From positions 4,216,001 through 4,280,000 of the forward strand of contig NC_039479.1 of assembly GCF_003590095.1 (NCBI RefSeq): 64,000 nucleotides of DNA, read 5' to 3'. The notes below the pieces were generated by a model. That model saw nothing but the letters and a program-made list of their open reading frames with translations. It was not told where the DNA came from and ran no database searches. Position 1 is the first letter of the stretch, and the number at the start of each line of letters is the position of its first letter. Both the position numbers and the translations under genes were made by a program. The DNA comes from Trichoplusia ni. Taxonomy: Eukaryota; Arthropoda; Insecta; Lepidoptera; Noctuidae. Positions 15,001-27,900 of the stretch are shown piece by piece.

Positions 15001-16623
15001 AACTTATAAAATCGTGCTTCCGTCCCCGATGTTGGCAATATGGGATTTCCGTCGTGATTTTCATGTGAGCTGGGGCTCCGGGCCCCGGGCGTCCGCGAGG
15101 GCGCAGTGTTTGCGCGGGGGACACCTGCCCACTCTGCCGCTGTTTGCTGATCGATATGAGCCCGCTTTGTGGATGACACACTGATAATATAAACACAAAA
15201 TATCTTTTCGCACTTTTCACTGAAAAAAACTTATTTTTCGCGGAATGAAACCTTTTCTGTACACTAAGCCAAAATGTATACTAAGGTTAACTTACACGAA
15301 CTGATAAAGATGTAAGGACCGTTTTCTAAAGTAACAAACACAAAACACGCTTAAGTACGTGTACGCTAAAGGAAGATTCCAATCGAATTTACATAAACAA
15401 GTACTCTCCAAGTTTTCCATTTCCCCTGCAGTTCAAAAAGTCCGGAACATTCATTTCAAGAGCTTGCATATTAGTAAACACTCATTGAGTTCACATTCGC
15501 CACACACGATTTCCCAATAAGTAGTATTTGCAGCAATAACCGACAAAACAAAGCATCCGGGGTTGCCCGCCTAATCCTCGATTTGGGGAGGGTCTGGAAA
15601 ATGGAAAAATATTTGTCTGGCAACACTCGGCGAATGTACCGAGTGCCGATATCACGTAGCGTTTTATTTTACACGCCAAGACAACTACAGGTTGTCGACT
15701 TCACGTGTTCTCGTTTATTTTTCTACTCTGGCAACACGTTCGTAGTGCTTCAACGCGGTGAGTTCGGTTTAGCTCCTTCAAAGAATTTGGAGAGGTGAAA
15801 TGAAATCTTTGATTTTTACGCCACGAGCAATTCCTTTGGAATTCTACAAGAGTTTGAATTTCATAAAAATATGAGCTTTATACCGAGTATGCGCTGAGCA
15901 TGAAAATAATTTTGTAAAAAGAACTCTTTTTATGAAGTATGTTACTCAAATATTCCATACCATTTTACATTATCTACAAAACTATTTTCAAAATTATAAT
16001 CGCACATTCTAAAATCAAACTTTGAAACCAACCAAACATTATCCTTTTAAAAGTAATTTAAAAACACATGCAGTCGCGAGAGGTATCTGCGAACACACTA
16101 TTATAGACAAGTAAGCTCATAATATCATTTGAGTGCAACTCACTTAGCAACTTTTCAAATATCTGTTAAGCCCTCGCCCGCCCTTATGAGGACGACCGAA
16201 CATGATCGTAATAATATTAGTGCATAACATCTTGGGGTTAAACCTTAACGTCGAATATTTAGAAAGCTTTTTGTGGAAGCTTGAGATAAAGGTAGTTGGG
16301 TTTTGTTACGATAGTTTTGTTTACTGTACCTTTGCATGTTTGCATGTTACGGGTAGTTTTTTAAATAATCTGAAAACCTCTGTTATCAAATTAATACCTT
16401 GGGTTTAAATATAAAGTTATTAATAGACTATTGAAGTTTATTTTCAAAATATTAACATTAGGAGGTGTGACTATTACCTACTTTTAAAACGATGTTTGGG
16501 CATTTAAAAACAGTAAAAAACGCATGAAACTGTACTACGTCGGCTTTACTTCCGCTGCCTGAATGCCTATAGCGTTATCTGTTGGTGATTCGCCTACCAA
16601 TGGAATTTGAATAAAAAATTGGC
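1..16623. other. Gene desert, first part (no gene recognised)
   Basis: I see no exon, RNA gene or transposon that I can name in this stretch. It is AT-rich single-copy-looking DNA broken by short CpG-rich patches near 1200-1430, 3720-3800, 8600-8720, 9390-9500, 12410-12540 and 15060-15140. The longest plus-strand frame is 13667-13957 (96 codons), which matches no family I know and has no convincing splice sites or transcript signals. A minus-strand frame at 2513-2782 (89 codons) is likewise unsupported. A short hairpin (ACCCTTT/AAAGGGT) sits near 430-460. The low density of recognisable repeats over so long a stretch is compatible with regulatory or intronic DNA of a large gene, but nothing here proves it. 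Confidence 0.6.
8628..8669 (+). other. G-quadruplex candidate
   Basis: On the plus strand there are five runs of four or more G within 42 bases (8628-8631, 8635-8639, 8645-8648, 8656-8660, 8663-8669), separated by 2 to 7 bases. This satisfies the usual G4 motif. No gene is seen next to it. Confidence 0.55.
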
Positions 16624-16808
16624 GAAGCACGAATCCGACTAGCGATACTCAGAGTTCCGTATAATACTGAACAGTATTAAAAAAAAAATAGTAATAGCGG
16701 CAGTTGGAATACATCATCTATCATTTGGACTGTGTCACCTGGTCACAGAAGGGCGGATGGAAGGAAGAACAGCGGAGGGTTTCGACTTTACCCTTCTGGG
16801 TACAATAT
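16624..16808 (+). mobile_element. Interspersed repeat copy 1, AAACCGGCCAAGTGCGAG family (degenerate)
   Basis: The stretch follows, in order, blocks of an abundant lepidopteran repeat: a degenerate TCCGACT...AGAGTTCCGTA, then ATAGCGGCAG..GGAATACATCATCT, then GTGTCACCTGGTCACAGA, then GGCGGATGGAAGGAAGAACA, and a terminal TTTACCCTTCTGGGTAC. The family consensus (from memory of moth genomes) reads AGGGTTCCGTA ... ATAGCGGCAACAG ... CCTGGTGACAGACGGACG ... TTTACCCTTTGGGTACGG. It contains no coding capacity. It explains the start of the 117-codon frame at 16732-17085, which is therefore not a gene. The same family occurs at 35657-35944 and, inverted, at 50150-50412. Confidence 0.75.
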
Positions 16809-19800
16809 CCAAAGAAGAGACACTTTATCTATTACCACTTTGAGTTTTACTCATGGTTGCCCTAATATAAAAATATTTCCAAATAAAATGTTATATTCCC
16901 ACATTTCTCAGTCACTGGTTCCCTGTTTCAAGTTTGTGTGTCCCCGCTGGCCGCAGCTCGACCGGCGGGCGGTTGCGGCAGACGTCCGTCTCGGCGGGTT
17001 AATGCCTCTTTTATGCCGTGTTCCCAGATTGCCTCCTACCCGCAATTTAAACTGGATCGCTTTACACTCTTCAGCAGAGCTTTAATAGAGCTGTTCGCTT
17101 TATACCCTAATGACCGCGTAAAAATGCTTGCCTTTCGTTCAGCCTTTATTGGCCGGTAAGTGATGTAGCTGTTTATTTGCTCCATTGTGTAAGAAATGAG
17201 GTTTCATATTTAAACGCTAAATTATGAGGAGGATAATAGATCACGTAGAGGAAAATTCACAAGTATTTTAGACATAGACTTACTTAACAAGTCTTGCTCT
17301 TTTACTAAAAAGTTTTACTGCATCTGTCAGAGATTTAGGAGCTTGCAAAACTCACCCCTTTTGTACTCAAGCTCCGAAACTTACACAATACAAAAGTTAT
17401 ACTATACACAAAATACACAAACTTTCCGACTTTGTTTGAGTGTTCAAAGTTAAAAAGCTCGGATTTATAGTGGTTCAATGGGAACTTATTGAAAAACAAA
17501 AGAATAAACAATACCGAAACGCAAAAGTTGGACTTGTTGCACTGAGGAGAAAACTAATAAATGTTTCCCGCGGCGAATATAAGAGCGAGCCGGTGGCAGA
17601 GCGTGACATTAAACTTGGGTATAAAGTGAGCGTGCAATATCGAGTTAGCGAGTTTCACAGACCAAACAAGACGGCATCGGACTTCCTGGCGTAAACTACT
17701 TAAATCTTGCCGCGTCTTGCCGCGCTGTCCGCTGCCGGCGAGAATAAACTTGGCTCGTCGTTTATGTACGACAGGGCTGCGGCATGTGGCGAATCACTTC
17801 ACGCCACTATCATCTCTGTGTGGTCTGAATAATATCTAGAATAGCTTGTTGACACGCCTGGAAGCGGCTCTGTGCGCTGTGGTTGTGGGATTACAGAGCG
17901 ATGTAGTTCGCGTACTTTCGACAGATAACGTACTGTGCGGAATGGAGGAGTGGAGTGGCTTTCTCGCTTGATTGACACTAGCTCAGTGGCTTTTAGTTGG
18001 GTCGGCAAACGTAGACATTACATGTGCTGAAGTGTTCCGGCTCACACATGTTAGTGGACCACTTTGAAACGTCATTTTCGGATGTGGATGGAGTATTTCG
18101 GGTGCACTTGATACTACGTGCGTTACCAGGGCTGGCTTGTTTGCGTAGGGTTGTTACCTGCGTTACTCTACACTTGCGTTATCATAGTTATGTTTTGAAT
18201 CAACCTTTACATAAGATATGGCGAGCTTTAATTTAAAAGCTTGAGTTAATTAGCGCTGCAGGCAATTTAGTAAATTAAGGTTAAGTTGAAATTATAGAGC
18301 AGTCAAAGGACGTTTCCACAGTTACTTTTCCTCAAGCTCAAAATGAAGTGATCCCAGCGACCAAAATGCAAGCAAACGGCAATTACATTCGAATTGCTAA
18401 AAGGACCCACCTGTTGAGTTCGCCAGACGAGAGAATGTTCTCGAAAAAGATTTTATTGGTGGAAAATGTTGGCTTTCTACGACAGATGTTCTGCGGGATT
18501 TGCTTTCAACTCGGAAAACTTCTGTTTGAAAACGCTTTTCAACTTTTGAATACTGTTTAGTGTGGAGCTCTTTGGGTATTTTTTGTGAATGTTGAATTTA
18601 TCACGAAACTGCTTTTATCTGTGTCTTTTATAAAGTGGAATTACGTTTAATATGCATGAGTTGTTGTACCTTTTGAACGGTGAATTCCTTTATTTACGAA
18701 CGTGTATTCTCAAGCAATAAATTAGTTTTTAAGTTGTTTATTTTTTTTATAATTACAGACATGATCATTTGTTTACTATTAAACCTTTTTGTAAAGGTAT
18801 ATTTATATAACTCACAGCTACTTTCCATCACCGACAATATACTGAGCAAACAACCGCACAGCCGCACGCCCTAATAACAAACAATATCAAATTCATTAGC
18901 ACATTATAATGAAGTTGGGAAAGTCGAAAAACCAGAAATACGGGCGAAATTGATAGGAGAAATTTCAACAAAAAGTAGCATGGCATAAGCTTTGTCGGGC
19001 AACGCCACACACGGACCAATTAACTAAAACACACACGCGTTTAACCTCAAATTCACTAATGAAAATTTCCATACTTGGTGGCAAGGGGCGCGCCTTACCT
19101 AGTGTATTGCTTTCGACCGACAGTAATTATCGTGCGGTTCCCGAGTACGACTAACTACTACGACGATTTAATGCATCTGATATTGAATTTACTTTTTGCT
19201 GGCAATTTTATTGCACGTTGTTTTGGAAATGGACAATAATTAAATTATTCGTTTGATTAAAATTATAAAACAAATAATGCTCATTTTAATTAGGTATTAA
19301 TCTTTATACTGGCAGGCCGTATTATTATTTCGGGAGTTACTAAAAGGACCCCTTGACAAAATACCAAACGATTACAAGAGCGGTACAATAACTAAAATTA
19401 AACGAAGCCGCAAACAAATGTTGAGGGCCGGCGGATGCACGAGGCAATTTATGTCGCCATTCCCCACCGGCCAGGCTGTATCGATGTCGTTTGCATCTGA
19501 AATCTTTCGAGCCACGACTATATTAGAGAGGGGAATTGGCTGGGATCTTAATTTATCGAAGTTTTTATGGTTTAATTAACGGAATTCACTTAGGCGAGGG
19601 TAGAGCGAGCGCGGGCGGCGGGCGCGGGCCTGCGACGCGCCGTCGCCGCGGTTTGCGCTTTATTTTATACTAATAGATGTCCCTGGGCCGCGCTATAATT
19701 AGCGCCAGGACGCCATTGAAAGTTTTAATTGAAAAGCCTTTGTGCAGTTTTATAGTCCGTTAACAATTTTAGAGTGTATTTTCATGCAGTCGCCGGCGCG

Positions 19801-20069
19801 CCTTACGCTCCCGATGCTTAATCTTGACACCTCGCTTTGTTCAGCTTTAAACGCGACGCGCCTACTTTGTATTCATTATATTTTGACATATTTTACACAA
19901 TACTACTTCTCGCTGTTTCTTCTTATACAGCAACTTTGCTTTTTGTGCTGTTTATTTACTGAGAATTATACCGGTTCCAATCCAATGATTAGGATGTTGT
20001 TCCGAAGATTTTGAGAAGTTTTAGAAATGTAATATGGCGCCAGTTAGAGCCGGTGAACGAAACCTATGA

Positions 20070-20116
20070 AACACAATGAAGTGCGGGCCGCACGCGGTGA
20101 AACTTTTCATTGTGTT
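20070..20116. repeat. Nested inverted repeat (stem inside a stem)
   Basis: The outer arms AACACAATGAA (20070-20080) and TTCATTGTGTT (20106-20116) are perfect 11-bp complements. Directly after the left arm lies a second stem, GTGCG (20081-20085) and CGCAC (20089-20093), around a GGC loop. The whole can fold into a compact branched structure. It lies in non-coding DNA, and no transcript evidence is visible. Confidence 0.7.
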
Positions 20117-20529
20117 ATAACAACATTGTTCTTGAAATACGTACCAAATTAATTCACCCTTCCGAAATTTGGGATTCAAAACTGTAAATTTGTAGCCTCT
20201 TGCCCCAATTATTATAACATTTATTCTTTATGGGGTAAACAGATCCCTATTTATTAGGGTTCATTATTCGAATTAATTTGTTTGTGTTATGTTGCGGGCG
20301 CGGGCGGTAGATAGAGGTTGCCAAACCGCGCGTAAAGAGACTGTTTTGATATTTAAATGAGGGTAAAGGCTTGATTGTGGCCATTGAGTTGGACCGGCGG
20401 CGGTCGGGACGCGGCCGGCCCGCGCGGGCCTATCACGCACCCCGGAGCCCAGATCATACTCGGTCACCCACAAACCGACTTTACTACTTGCCGTGATCAT
20501 TATTTAATAGTCGTGAATGATATTTAATA

Positions 20530-20558
20530 GGGGTCTGAACGGTCCCAGTTCAGACCCC
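20530..20558. repeat. Perfect 11-bp inverted repeat with 7-base loop
   Basis: GGGGTCTGAAC at 20530-20540 is followed by GGTCCCA and then by the exact reverse complement GTTCAGACCCC at 20548-20558. The stem is GC-rich in AT-rich surroundings, so chance is unlikely. It could be a hairpin RNA stem, a palindromic protein site or a trace of a mobile element. Nothing nearby decides between these. Confidence 0.75.
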
Positions 20559-21549
20559 AACACTAGCTTTCAGTAGCTATTACTAAACTTTACTTAAGTT
20601 AAGCCAAAAATAAAATCTGTTTTAATGAAGAGGTAATTATCGGCCGGTGGAGGTAACAATGGAATCGCTAATTTTCAATTAGGGTGCCGCAGAGTAGGCC
20701 CCAAATCGGCGGGTTCCGATTACAAAACTAATTACAAGTGTCGCTTACGTTACGCCTCGCTCAATGGACGGACTAATAAGAAGCTTATTTTCGACATTCG
20801 AAAAACAGCTTTAAGATTTATGCAGTAGGAACCTATTTCATTCAACAATCTTTTTTTGTAAGTTGTATTCTCCAAACTGACTGCCAAGTTTAAGTTTAAG
20901 GTATCAATGTCATTCGGATACATATATTATTAACGTCTCTTTTTGAAATATATTTCATCATCCAATCTTTCAAACGCACTTATAATATCAACAAGATTTC
21001 AGTCAACAATTCAGTTTCCATTTCACGGATCTTGCACCAATAAGAAGCAAAAGCACATCGGCATATTGTGTGGAAACAAATCTCCATTTGCGGGAACGAA
21101 ATCACATATTCAAACAAACGTCAAGCATTCGACAAGCGGAAGAATGTATGAAAGGAAATCTTCCAAGAGTTTGCAGGCTCGGTTCACACTGAATACATCT
21201 CGGGGGACATAGCGACGACTATACTAAGTGGGTACGTTTCTAATAAATATTATTATTCAAAAATACATGTACTCGCACCTTAGAGGTAAGAAACCCCACG
21301 GCTGCTCCGAGGAGGCGCTCTCAACTCGACAACTTTTTAATAAAAGGAAGATTAGGAAATCGGCTCGTCGCCTACGTTTACAGTAGATGTGAAGAATGTC
21401 ATATAAGGCGTAACGCGCTCGGATACATTTCACACCTCGCTTGACGCTTTCCCTAAATCTGTTGTCATTTCGGCGCGATCCCGTGGAAATAGGGGCAGGA
21501 ATCCCTCGGATAGTCGCCAGATATTTGGAGCTATTTCTCACACGAATAA

Positions 21550-21570
21550 CCCCCGCCCGCGCCCCCGCCC
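21550..21570 (-). other. G-quadruplex candidate (minus strand)
   Basis: The plus strand has C-runs of 5, 3, 5 and 3 bases at 21550-21554, 21556-21558, 21562-21566 and 21568-21570 with loops of 1 to 3 bases. The minus strand therefore carries a tight G-quadruplex motif. Confidence 0.5.
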
Positions 21571-22661
21571 GGTGACGCCAACTTCTCTCTTTAAATATTT
21601 TAGTAAGTAAAAAGTGAAGTCATGTTGTCTTGTTAACGTACCTGATTTTTCTTCCGTGTTGAAAAAGTATATGTGACTTTTTCAATAAGTAATTCTTAAT
21701 ACGAAGTGTGATGAGTAAAAAGCTTTACGCGTTAATTTGGCGCACATTCCATTCTGAGTATATCGTAGCAGCTCTTTATTTTTATTCATCAGATTAATAT
21801 TTTATTATCTTACTTTCGTGATTTTTTCCTGTTACGTTGAGAGCTCGTATCAAAATCTTGGCGTTATTTTCGTGAACAACAAGGGTTAGGGAATACGAGT
21901 CTCTAGCGAGTATTGTGTTTAGCTTTTATGAAGGTTTCTAACGTTTTTTTTGTGAAAACTATGAAACAGAGATTGAAATATAGTCGTTATTTTTAATTGC
22001 GGCAGGCATAATCAGTTGTCCTTCGGAAAATATTACAAATTAGAGTGGTACTGATATACGTCTAACGCCTATGTATGGTGATTCGGCATTGTGTTGAGTT
22101 GTTGACAGTGGGAGGGTAGGTACCGGTGAATGCGGACGGGCCGGCGACCGCGGCTATCGTTTACATCGCCTCTTCTATTAACAGACAGCTTAACTCGGCT
22201 CCGCGCCATTTGTGTTTTTCCGTGCAGACAAATCGGTAACAATAAAACGTGGCCCTCCTTCACAATGCCCGCACGCATGGCCTGCTTTTAATTTGCCGAA
22301 CGTATATATCGGATGGTGCGCTCCACCGGGGATCGCTTAAAAACACTCCCCGGAAAATCCCGACAGTCGTATTCGAGCCCCGTTTAAGGCTCTTGTCTGT
22401 TTTTAATACGTCTATTTTTATTGCGCGTGTAAATTTCCTCATTCAACCTTTTTTATTTGTAATACAAACAAATCGGAGCGTCCGCAATTAGGGGCCGATC
22501 GATTACTCATCAAATCTCATCGGATTTTGAGATGATACGCCAAAGAGAGTAGAAAGTAATTAGAGGCGCGTACTCTCTCAGGCGTACGATGTTTTGTTGA
22601 TAATTCAATAATCCGGCCCGAGGCGGATCTCTTTTCACGACGCCTCTTGTCATCCCTGCGA

Positions 22662-22684
22662 CCCCCCCCCCCCAGCCCGGGCCC
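22662..22684 (-). repeat. 12-base poly-C tract followed by CCCGGGCCCC
   Basis: Twelve consecutive C (22662-22673) are followed by AG, CCCGGGCCCC and the end of the patch. On the minus strand this is G-rich and could form a quadruplex. Long poly-C tracts are rare in AT-rich insect DNA and are also prone to sequencing-length error. Confidence 0.5.
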
Positions 22685-23086
22685 CGTACCGGTCTCACCC
22701 CGCACTCTAGTCGATTCCGATAGCATTCTTATGTAATCAGTTATCTTGTTTTTTCATTTCCTACACCATATTTAAGGCCGATAAAGAACTCGCAAAAAGT
22801 TATTTAAGTCCCGAGTATTACTCGATACAAATAAAGTTAAATTGGCAAAGTTGTTCAGCGAAAAGAGGGATCGGCGGCACAGGTGACATCTATTACAATC
22901 TTCAAAAAAATATTTTTTAGATATAAATTAGTTTGTGCGATCGTTAAATTACAGTGCCTACCTTAGCAGTGTATATCGTTGGGAATGAATATGTTTTCAT
23001 GACGTAAATCGAGGTATAACTGAGCCAATTTGTTGTGTCCGTGTGTAAGTGAAAAATATGGTTGTTGGTTAGTTGCAGGCTGGTGA

Positions 23087-23121
23087 GGGGAGATGCGCGG
23101 GGTGCGGGGACGGGGCGGGGG
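23087..23121 (+). other. G-quadruplex candidate
   Basis: Five G-runs of four or five bases (23087-23090, 23099-23102, 23106-23109, 23112-23115, 23117-23121) are separated by 1 to 8 bases on the plus strand. This is one of the strongest G4 motifs in the window. A CpG-rich patch follows at 23190-23230 (GGGCGCGCCGCTGCACGGCC). Confidence 0.6.
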
Positions 23122-24652
23122 TGCGTGTTTCCACCTTATATAGGGAAATGGAACAATTAATTAAATTAGCACTTAAATGTATGCTTGTGGCGAGCACGGG
23201 CGCGCCGCTGCACGGCCCGCGCCGACAACACCGTTATTAAAACTATACGTCTTTAAAATTGTGTTCAGGCTTAGATGTAATGTGTTTTATATTCTTCATC
23301 AATTACCATGTACTCAGTAACGTTGTAGCTGGGCAAAGGCGTATTACACGGAACTTATTACAATATTTAATGTCAATTAGACACTTCGGATGCCAGTGTT
23401 GACTGGTTTCCAAAAGTCAATGATTAAGAACTCACTGAAAAACTTAGCGGTTCGTGGAATACAAAATCGTGAAGTTCGTGGCTAATCCACTTACAGTATT
23501 CGATTCGCGACCGCACCCCCCATTTATCATACCGCCATCGACTGCTCCATTCATTAGCGGGGTCCATCACTCTCCAATTTACACCTTATACGGTTGACAA
23601 TAAACTGATATTGCTTTAACAATGTACGAATTACAGAACACCACTTTACTAATGTGATAATGGAGGACTTCTACCAGTTTATGGTCTCCGTGTCGACACA
23701 TTAGGCGATTACCGTTTTTCCCTTGAATTAATTAATGTGAGTTGACATTTTTATGTTTTAATGAATGAATTTAGGTTTTAGTTTAACAAGCGCTCTAGTT
23801 TTTTGCCCTCAAAAGTTTATAGTTAGATATAGTCTGAGTAATTAATGGTAACTGACCTATGTAGCTGTTACAAGCACTTTATTAACGCGGGAAAGCAATT
23901 GGTTTTTGTGTTGGTTTTTCATATTACTGTATTAAGCGAACGTGAACTTAATTTAATCTACTTCTTTTACAATTCACAGTGGAAGCTTCTAATTTTCTTG
24001 ATAGCTAGAAACTGCTAACGCATTACAATAATCAACCTTGTAGCTTAGGCAAAAGGGTGCTAATTGTCAACTTTCCGAAATTCTTGGGCTTACTTGAACT
24101 GACAGCCATCATCAAAAAGTCTGACGGTCGTAGTAGTGCAAGTGAGACAGCGCTATACGGAGTCTAGTACTCTGTCCTGCTTCCGCATCTGTAGGCTTAC
24201 TTGAAGAGGTCGCAGTAGGCCCTGTAGGTACACAGTACACATCTCGGGGACCTATTTTCCGGATCAATCATCCACTCGAGACGTTTCCGTTGTCTGCGGC
24301 CAGCTATTACTTTCGAACGTCGAATGCTATCGAGATATCGATGGGAACGTAATGTTACGTTTATTTACCTTTTTACTTTTTAAGAAAAGATTTGGGGAGT
24401 TGGAGTGATGGGCTTTTTAGCTTGGCGTTTTTTGAGTTAGTTATTGATTTATTTCTCACGTATATTTTCGTAATGGTTACGAAATATAGTTTGAATAGTA
24501 ACACGAATTAAAATTTAGTTCAATATTTTGTTTGGTAACATTTTTAATGGGATGATTTCTTGGCGAAAAGCTTTGTCTTTTAATGATATTTCATATACTC
24601 AACAAAATGCACTAAACCCATACAATTATTAATTAAACTCTGTAAATACACA

Positions 24653-24913
24653 TCTTCTAATATATAAAATTCCCGTGTCACGATGTTAGTTACCGTACTT
24701 CTCCAAAACGGCTTAACCGATTTTTACCAAATTTTATATGCGTATTTAGTAGGTCTGAGAATCGACTAACATCTATTTTTTATAACCCTAAATGTTAAGG
24801 GTGGCTCACACTAAAAAAAAAAAATTATTTTATTTTTTTATAATGTGGCACTAAAAAATACATACAGCTAGAAATAATTTATTAGGTAAAATAACGTTCG
24901 ACGGGTCAGCTGG
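24653..24913 (+). mobile_element. Non-autonomous Helitron, Lep1 type (261 bp)
   Basis: The element opens TCTTCTAATATATAAAATTC and continues with CGTGTCACGATGTTAGTTAC, then CGGCTTAACCGATTTTTACC, GTAGGTCTGAGAATCG, AACATCTATTTTTTATA, AAGGGTGG and ATAATGTGGCACTAAAAAAT. It closes with GTTCGACGGGTCAGCTGG. These blocks, in this order, are those of the short Lep1-like Helitrons common in moths and butterflies. The ends fit Helitron rules: 5' TC, a small 3' hairpin (CGT-TCG-ACG) and a 3' CTRR (CTGG), inserted between A (24652) and T (24914) with no target duplication. There is no coding capacity. Confidence 0.85.
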
Positions 24914-27900
24914 TATTAATATAACAAAGCATATGACTTATTCCGCAAAATATATCGACTATCGAAAAAACATTTCTCAGATATGAAGGAAGCGCTAAAA
25001 ATATGTCAATAAGATTAAAGCTGGTCCGATTTTCGTAAAATCTAGGGAAGAGCTCTCATTCAATATAAATACCTACCTATCATTGGAATGAATATTAGAT
25101 TTCACTATTGCGATAGCGACGACTATGGAGTCGCACGGATTTCAATTTAAAAATATATTTTTCGTTAATTTTTTATACCAGCATCTTATCTGATATTAAC
25201 ATCTAGTGCAGCGGAGTTAATATAAATATTTTGGATGCATAACATTCAATATTTAGTGTTGCAATCTGGTCAGGATTAGTTTATGTGTTACTAGGTACAC
25301 GTTGTTTGAATTCATTCGTTTGGAAAATGATAGTAGAAACATGAAATATGATATTGTTAACAAATCAGGTAGATTGCACCACAATTAGAACAAAATAATA
25401 ACAAAAATCATCAAGTATCAGCATCAAATAAAAAAAAACATGTAACAACGATAGTTTCCCAAAAAGTGTAGCCGTAACGCGACTCCACGGCTCTCGGGAT
25501 ATTCGTTTCAGTTGTTTAGGGGCGTCGAGTCTCCCCTATTGATTACCCAAAAAGCGGAAAATAAAATTGTGTACCTCCAGGCCTCGTAACACAATACTGC
25601 GGTCGATGAGCCCCTTGAATTTATCGCAAAAACATACTAAGCCTGCCCCTCGGAAACGACCACTTAAATGAATTAAATCTCACTTTTTGTTACACAATTT
25701 CATTCGCGATTTTACGACATTTTTTGTTTCATAATGAATTACATTTTTAATCTTTAGCCGGATTCTGTTAAGCCGAGTTGAAACACCGCGATGTCGAAAG
25801 TTGGAGCAATTTGTTTTGCCTACTACGGGAACTCGTTTAGTGAAACTTTTCGCTTTCTGAGTTGATAGTAATGGCATTGTATTGGCACAAGCTTGCTATT
25901 GCTATAAATGTATTAAGTGCAATAAGTCAGATTGTAACTGGTTTAACAGCAAATTAATTTTCTATGTAAAACTCAGATTTAGATACCAAAATTAACTACT
26001 ACATTAAAATTTTAAAACGAATTCATTGTTAGGAATTCATATCTACTAGATAAAACTTTCAAATCAAGACGTATCATCATCGATATCAAAACGATATTGA
26101 CGCACGATTTTCTAAATCTGTCAACTCATAACCTCACCTACAATTATATCTCACAATTTACAACGAACTTCGACAACCCGTGGTAGCTCCCGTACTACGC
26201 TCACGTGAAACTTCACCGTCGCTTCGCCGCAATCTTTATCAAATAAAGCAGTTTAGTAAACCGCTGCTGAACTCAGCCACCCTTTATTATCTATTTATGA
26301 ACAAATTCAAATAGACCTCCCCGCGAGACTAACGTTCGTTTATTGTATACTCCTTACCTGGTTACTGCCTTTTTCATGATATTTTATGCACGATCTTGGT
26401 TTGATGTTGATTTAATTTTGCTTTTCCCAATGTGGGATGCTTTTAAATATGTTAGAAAGTGGGGTTATTAGGGAGCTTGTATGCTAAATTTTAGGAAGTA
26501 CTAGGCTTTATGAGTCACATGTAGGTACACGTACAGTGTACACGTGTTCTGAAACAGACACGAGGCCGAAATCGATTTGTTATCTCTTCGCAGTGTCGCA
26601 CCGACACACGCTTCTCGCATAAATATCAGCACGCCGTATATGTTTCCATGAAGCCATTAATATCGTGATAATAAAGTTAAAAAGCTGAACCGCAGCCAGA
26701 TCGAGTTAACTCCAACCGGATTTTCATCAAGTTTTTATTCACCGCGTCCTGTTCAAACTCGATTATACGGAGAAGCTTCGCGCCGTCACAACTACACACT
26801 CATTATTTTTGATAAAAAATATATCCTCAAACTTACCTCGTACGGGGAAACCGTGAAGTAATATTTTGATGTTCATAATAATAGGAGCGACACAGGGGAG
26901 GGCTCGGATTTATTCGGATTTTATTACTTTTTTTACGGGTCCCGTAGTCGCTGCCTAACATCTCGTAACGTTACGACCCGCCATATTGTACCCGATATAG
27001 CACCTTTATTAGTGTTATTAGTATTTATAAGTTAAAAATGTGCTTTTATGTGGCCAGGAGAGGATTATAAAGCTTGATGGATTCTTAGGTTTTTGTGAAG
27101 GGGAGAATACTACGGACGTTGAACAGGGTGTGTACCAATTTGAATGAGATAGTATCTGACAAAAGGTCTTTAAAATATTTGTCTTTTGTAGTTCGCTAAA
27201 ATCCAAACAGACCTGTTACTATAACTTGTAAGGTATGCATAAGATCGTCTACATTGCGGTACGTACTATCTATAATCCACATACTTAGCTATGTATTGTT
27301 CGATACGTTTAGTCACAATACCACATTCTCAGTACACTCGGCTAGAATGTAAATTAACCGAAAACATTTTCCAAGACACCCAACAATAATGTGAACAAAG
27401 TTCTCGCGTATCTCTCGTTCTTATTGTATTTTTATATCAAGAATTCAAGTGAAGCTCGTAACCCTTGCGTACCCTTCTCAATAAAACCTGACTATCGATG
27501 TTAGAAACCAAACGAGTGTAAACAAACGTCGATTTAATCTAAAACATTGTATCTGAGCGCCGAGGTGTGAGGAAATAAAAATAATAGCAGTCGTGTTCGC
27601 GCCCAATGGCCGGAACGAGCCGCGAGTGTTTGCATTTGATAAGACGCAATACTACCCCGCCCCGCGACGCCGCCCGCGCTGGGGTTACCGCCGCACGCCA
27701 CTCAACACCCAATCATTCACACGGGTTTTGTTTTTATTTAAAATACTCTTTTCATTTCACTTCGCGATGAGATTTTCTGAACGTATTTTTCGAATGACCT
27801 TTTGATTTTCTGCTGTAAAAACATTTGCTTCAATATTCGTAGTCATTTCGACACCGACCATACGCCGAAATAAATGAAAATCTCCACTCACTCACATAGT

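Larger units (their letters stand above)
16809..24652. other. Gene desert, second part (no gene recognised)
   Basis: No exon is supported here. Frames of 60-94 codons at 16938, 17440, 18024, 20273, 21257 and 22510 overlap one another on both strands, have no recognisable domains, and mostly coincide with CpG-rich patches (16930-17030, 19595-19700, 20290-20470, 22080-22160, 22600-22720, 23080-23230), where stop codons are rare. The stretch contains two clear hairpins (20070-20116 and 20530-20558) and three G-quadruplex candidates, described separately. At 18759-18796 a short open stretch lies between AG and GT signals, but it is too weak to call an exon. Confidence 0.55.

Noticed and set aside
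16732..17085. Plus-strand 117-codon frame
   Set aside because: Its first part is an interspersed lepidopteran repeat and the rest runs through a CpG-rich patch.
18759..18796. Apparent 38-bp micro-exon (AG...GT) encoding MIICLLLNLFVK
   Set aside because: Such signals arise easily in AT-rich DNA, and there is no neighbouring exon.
20086..20101. GCACGCGGTGAA, a 12-base match to miR-124
   Set aside because: The 5' seed differs (no TAAGGC) and the local fold is a different hairpin.
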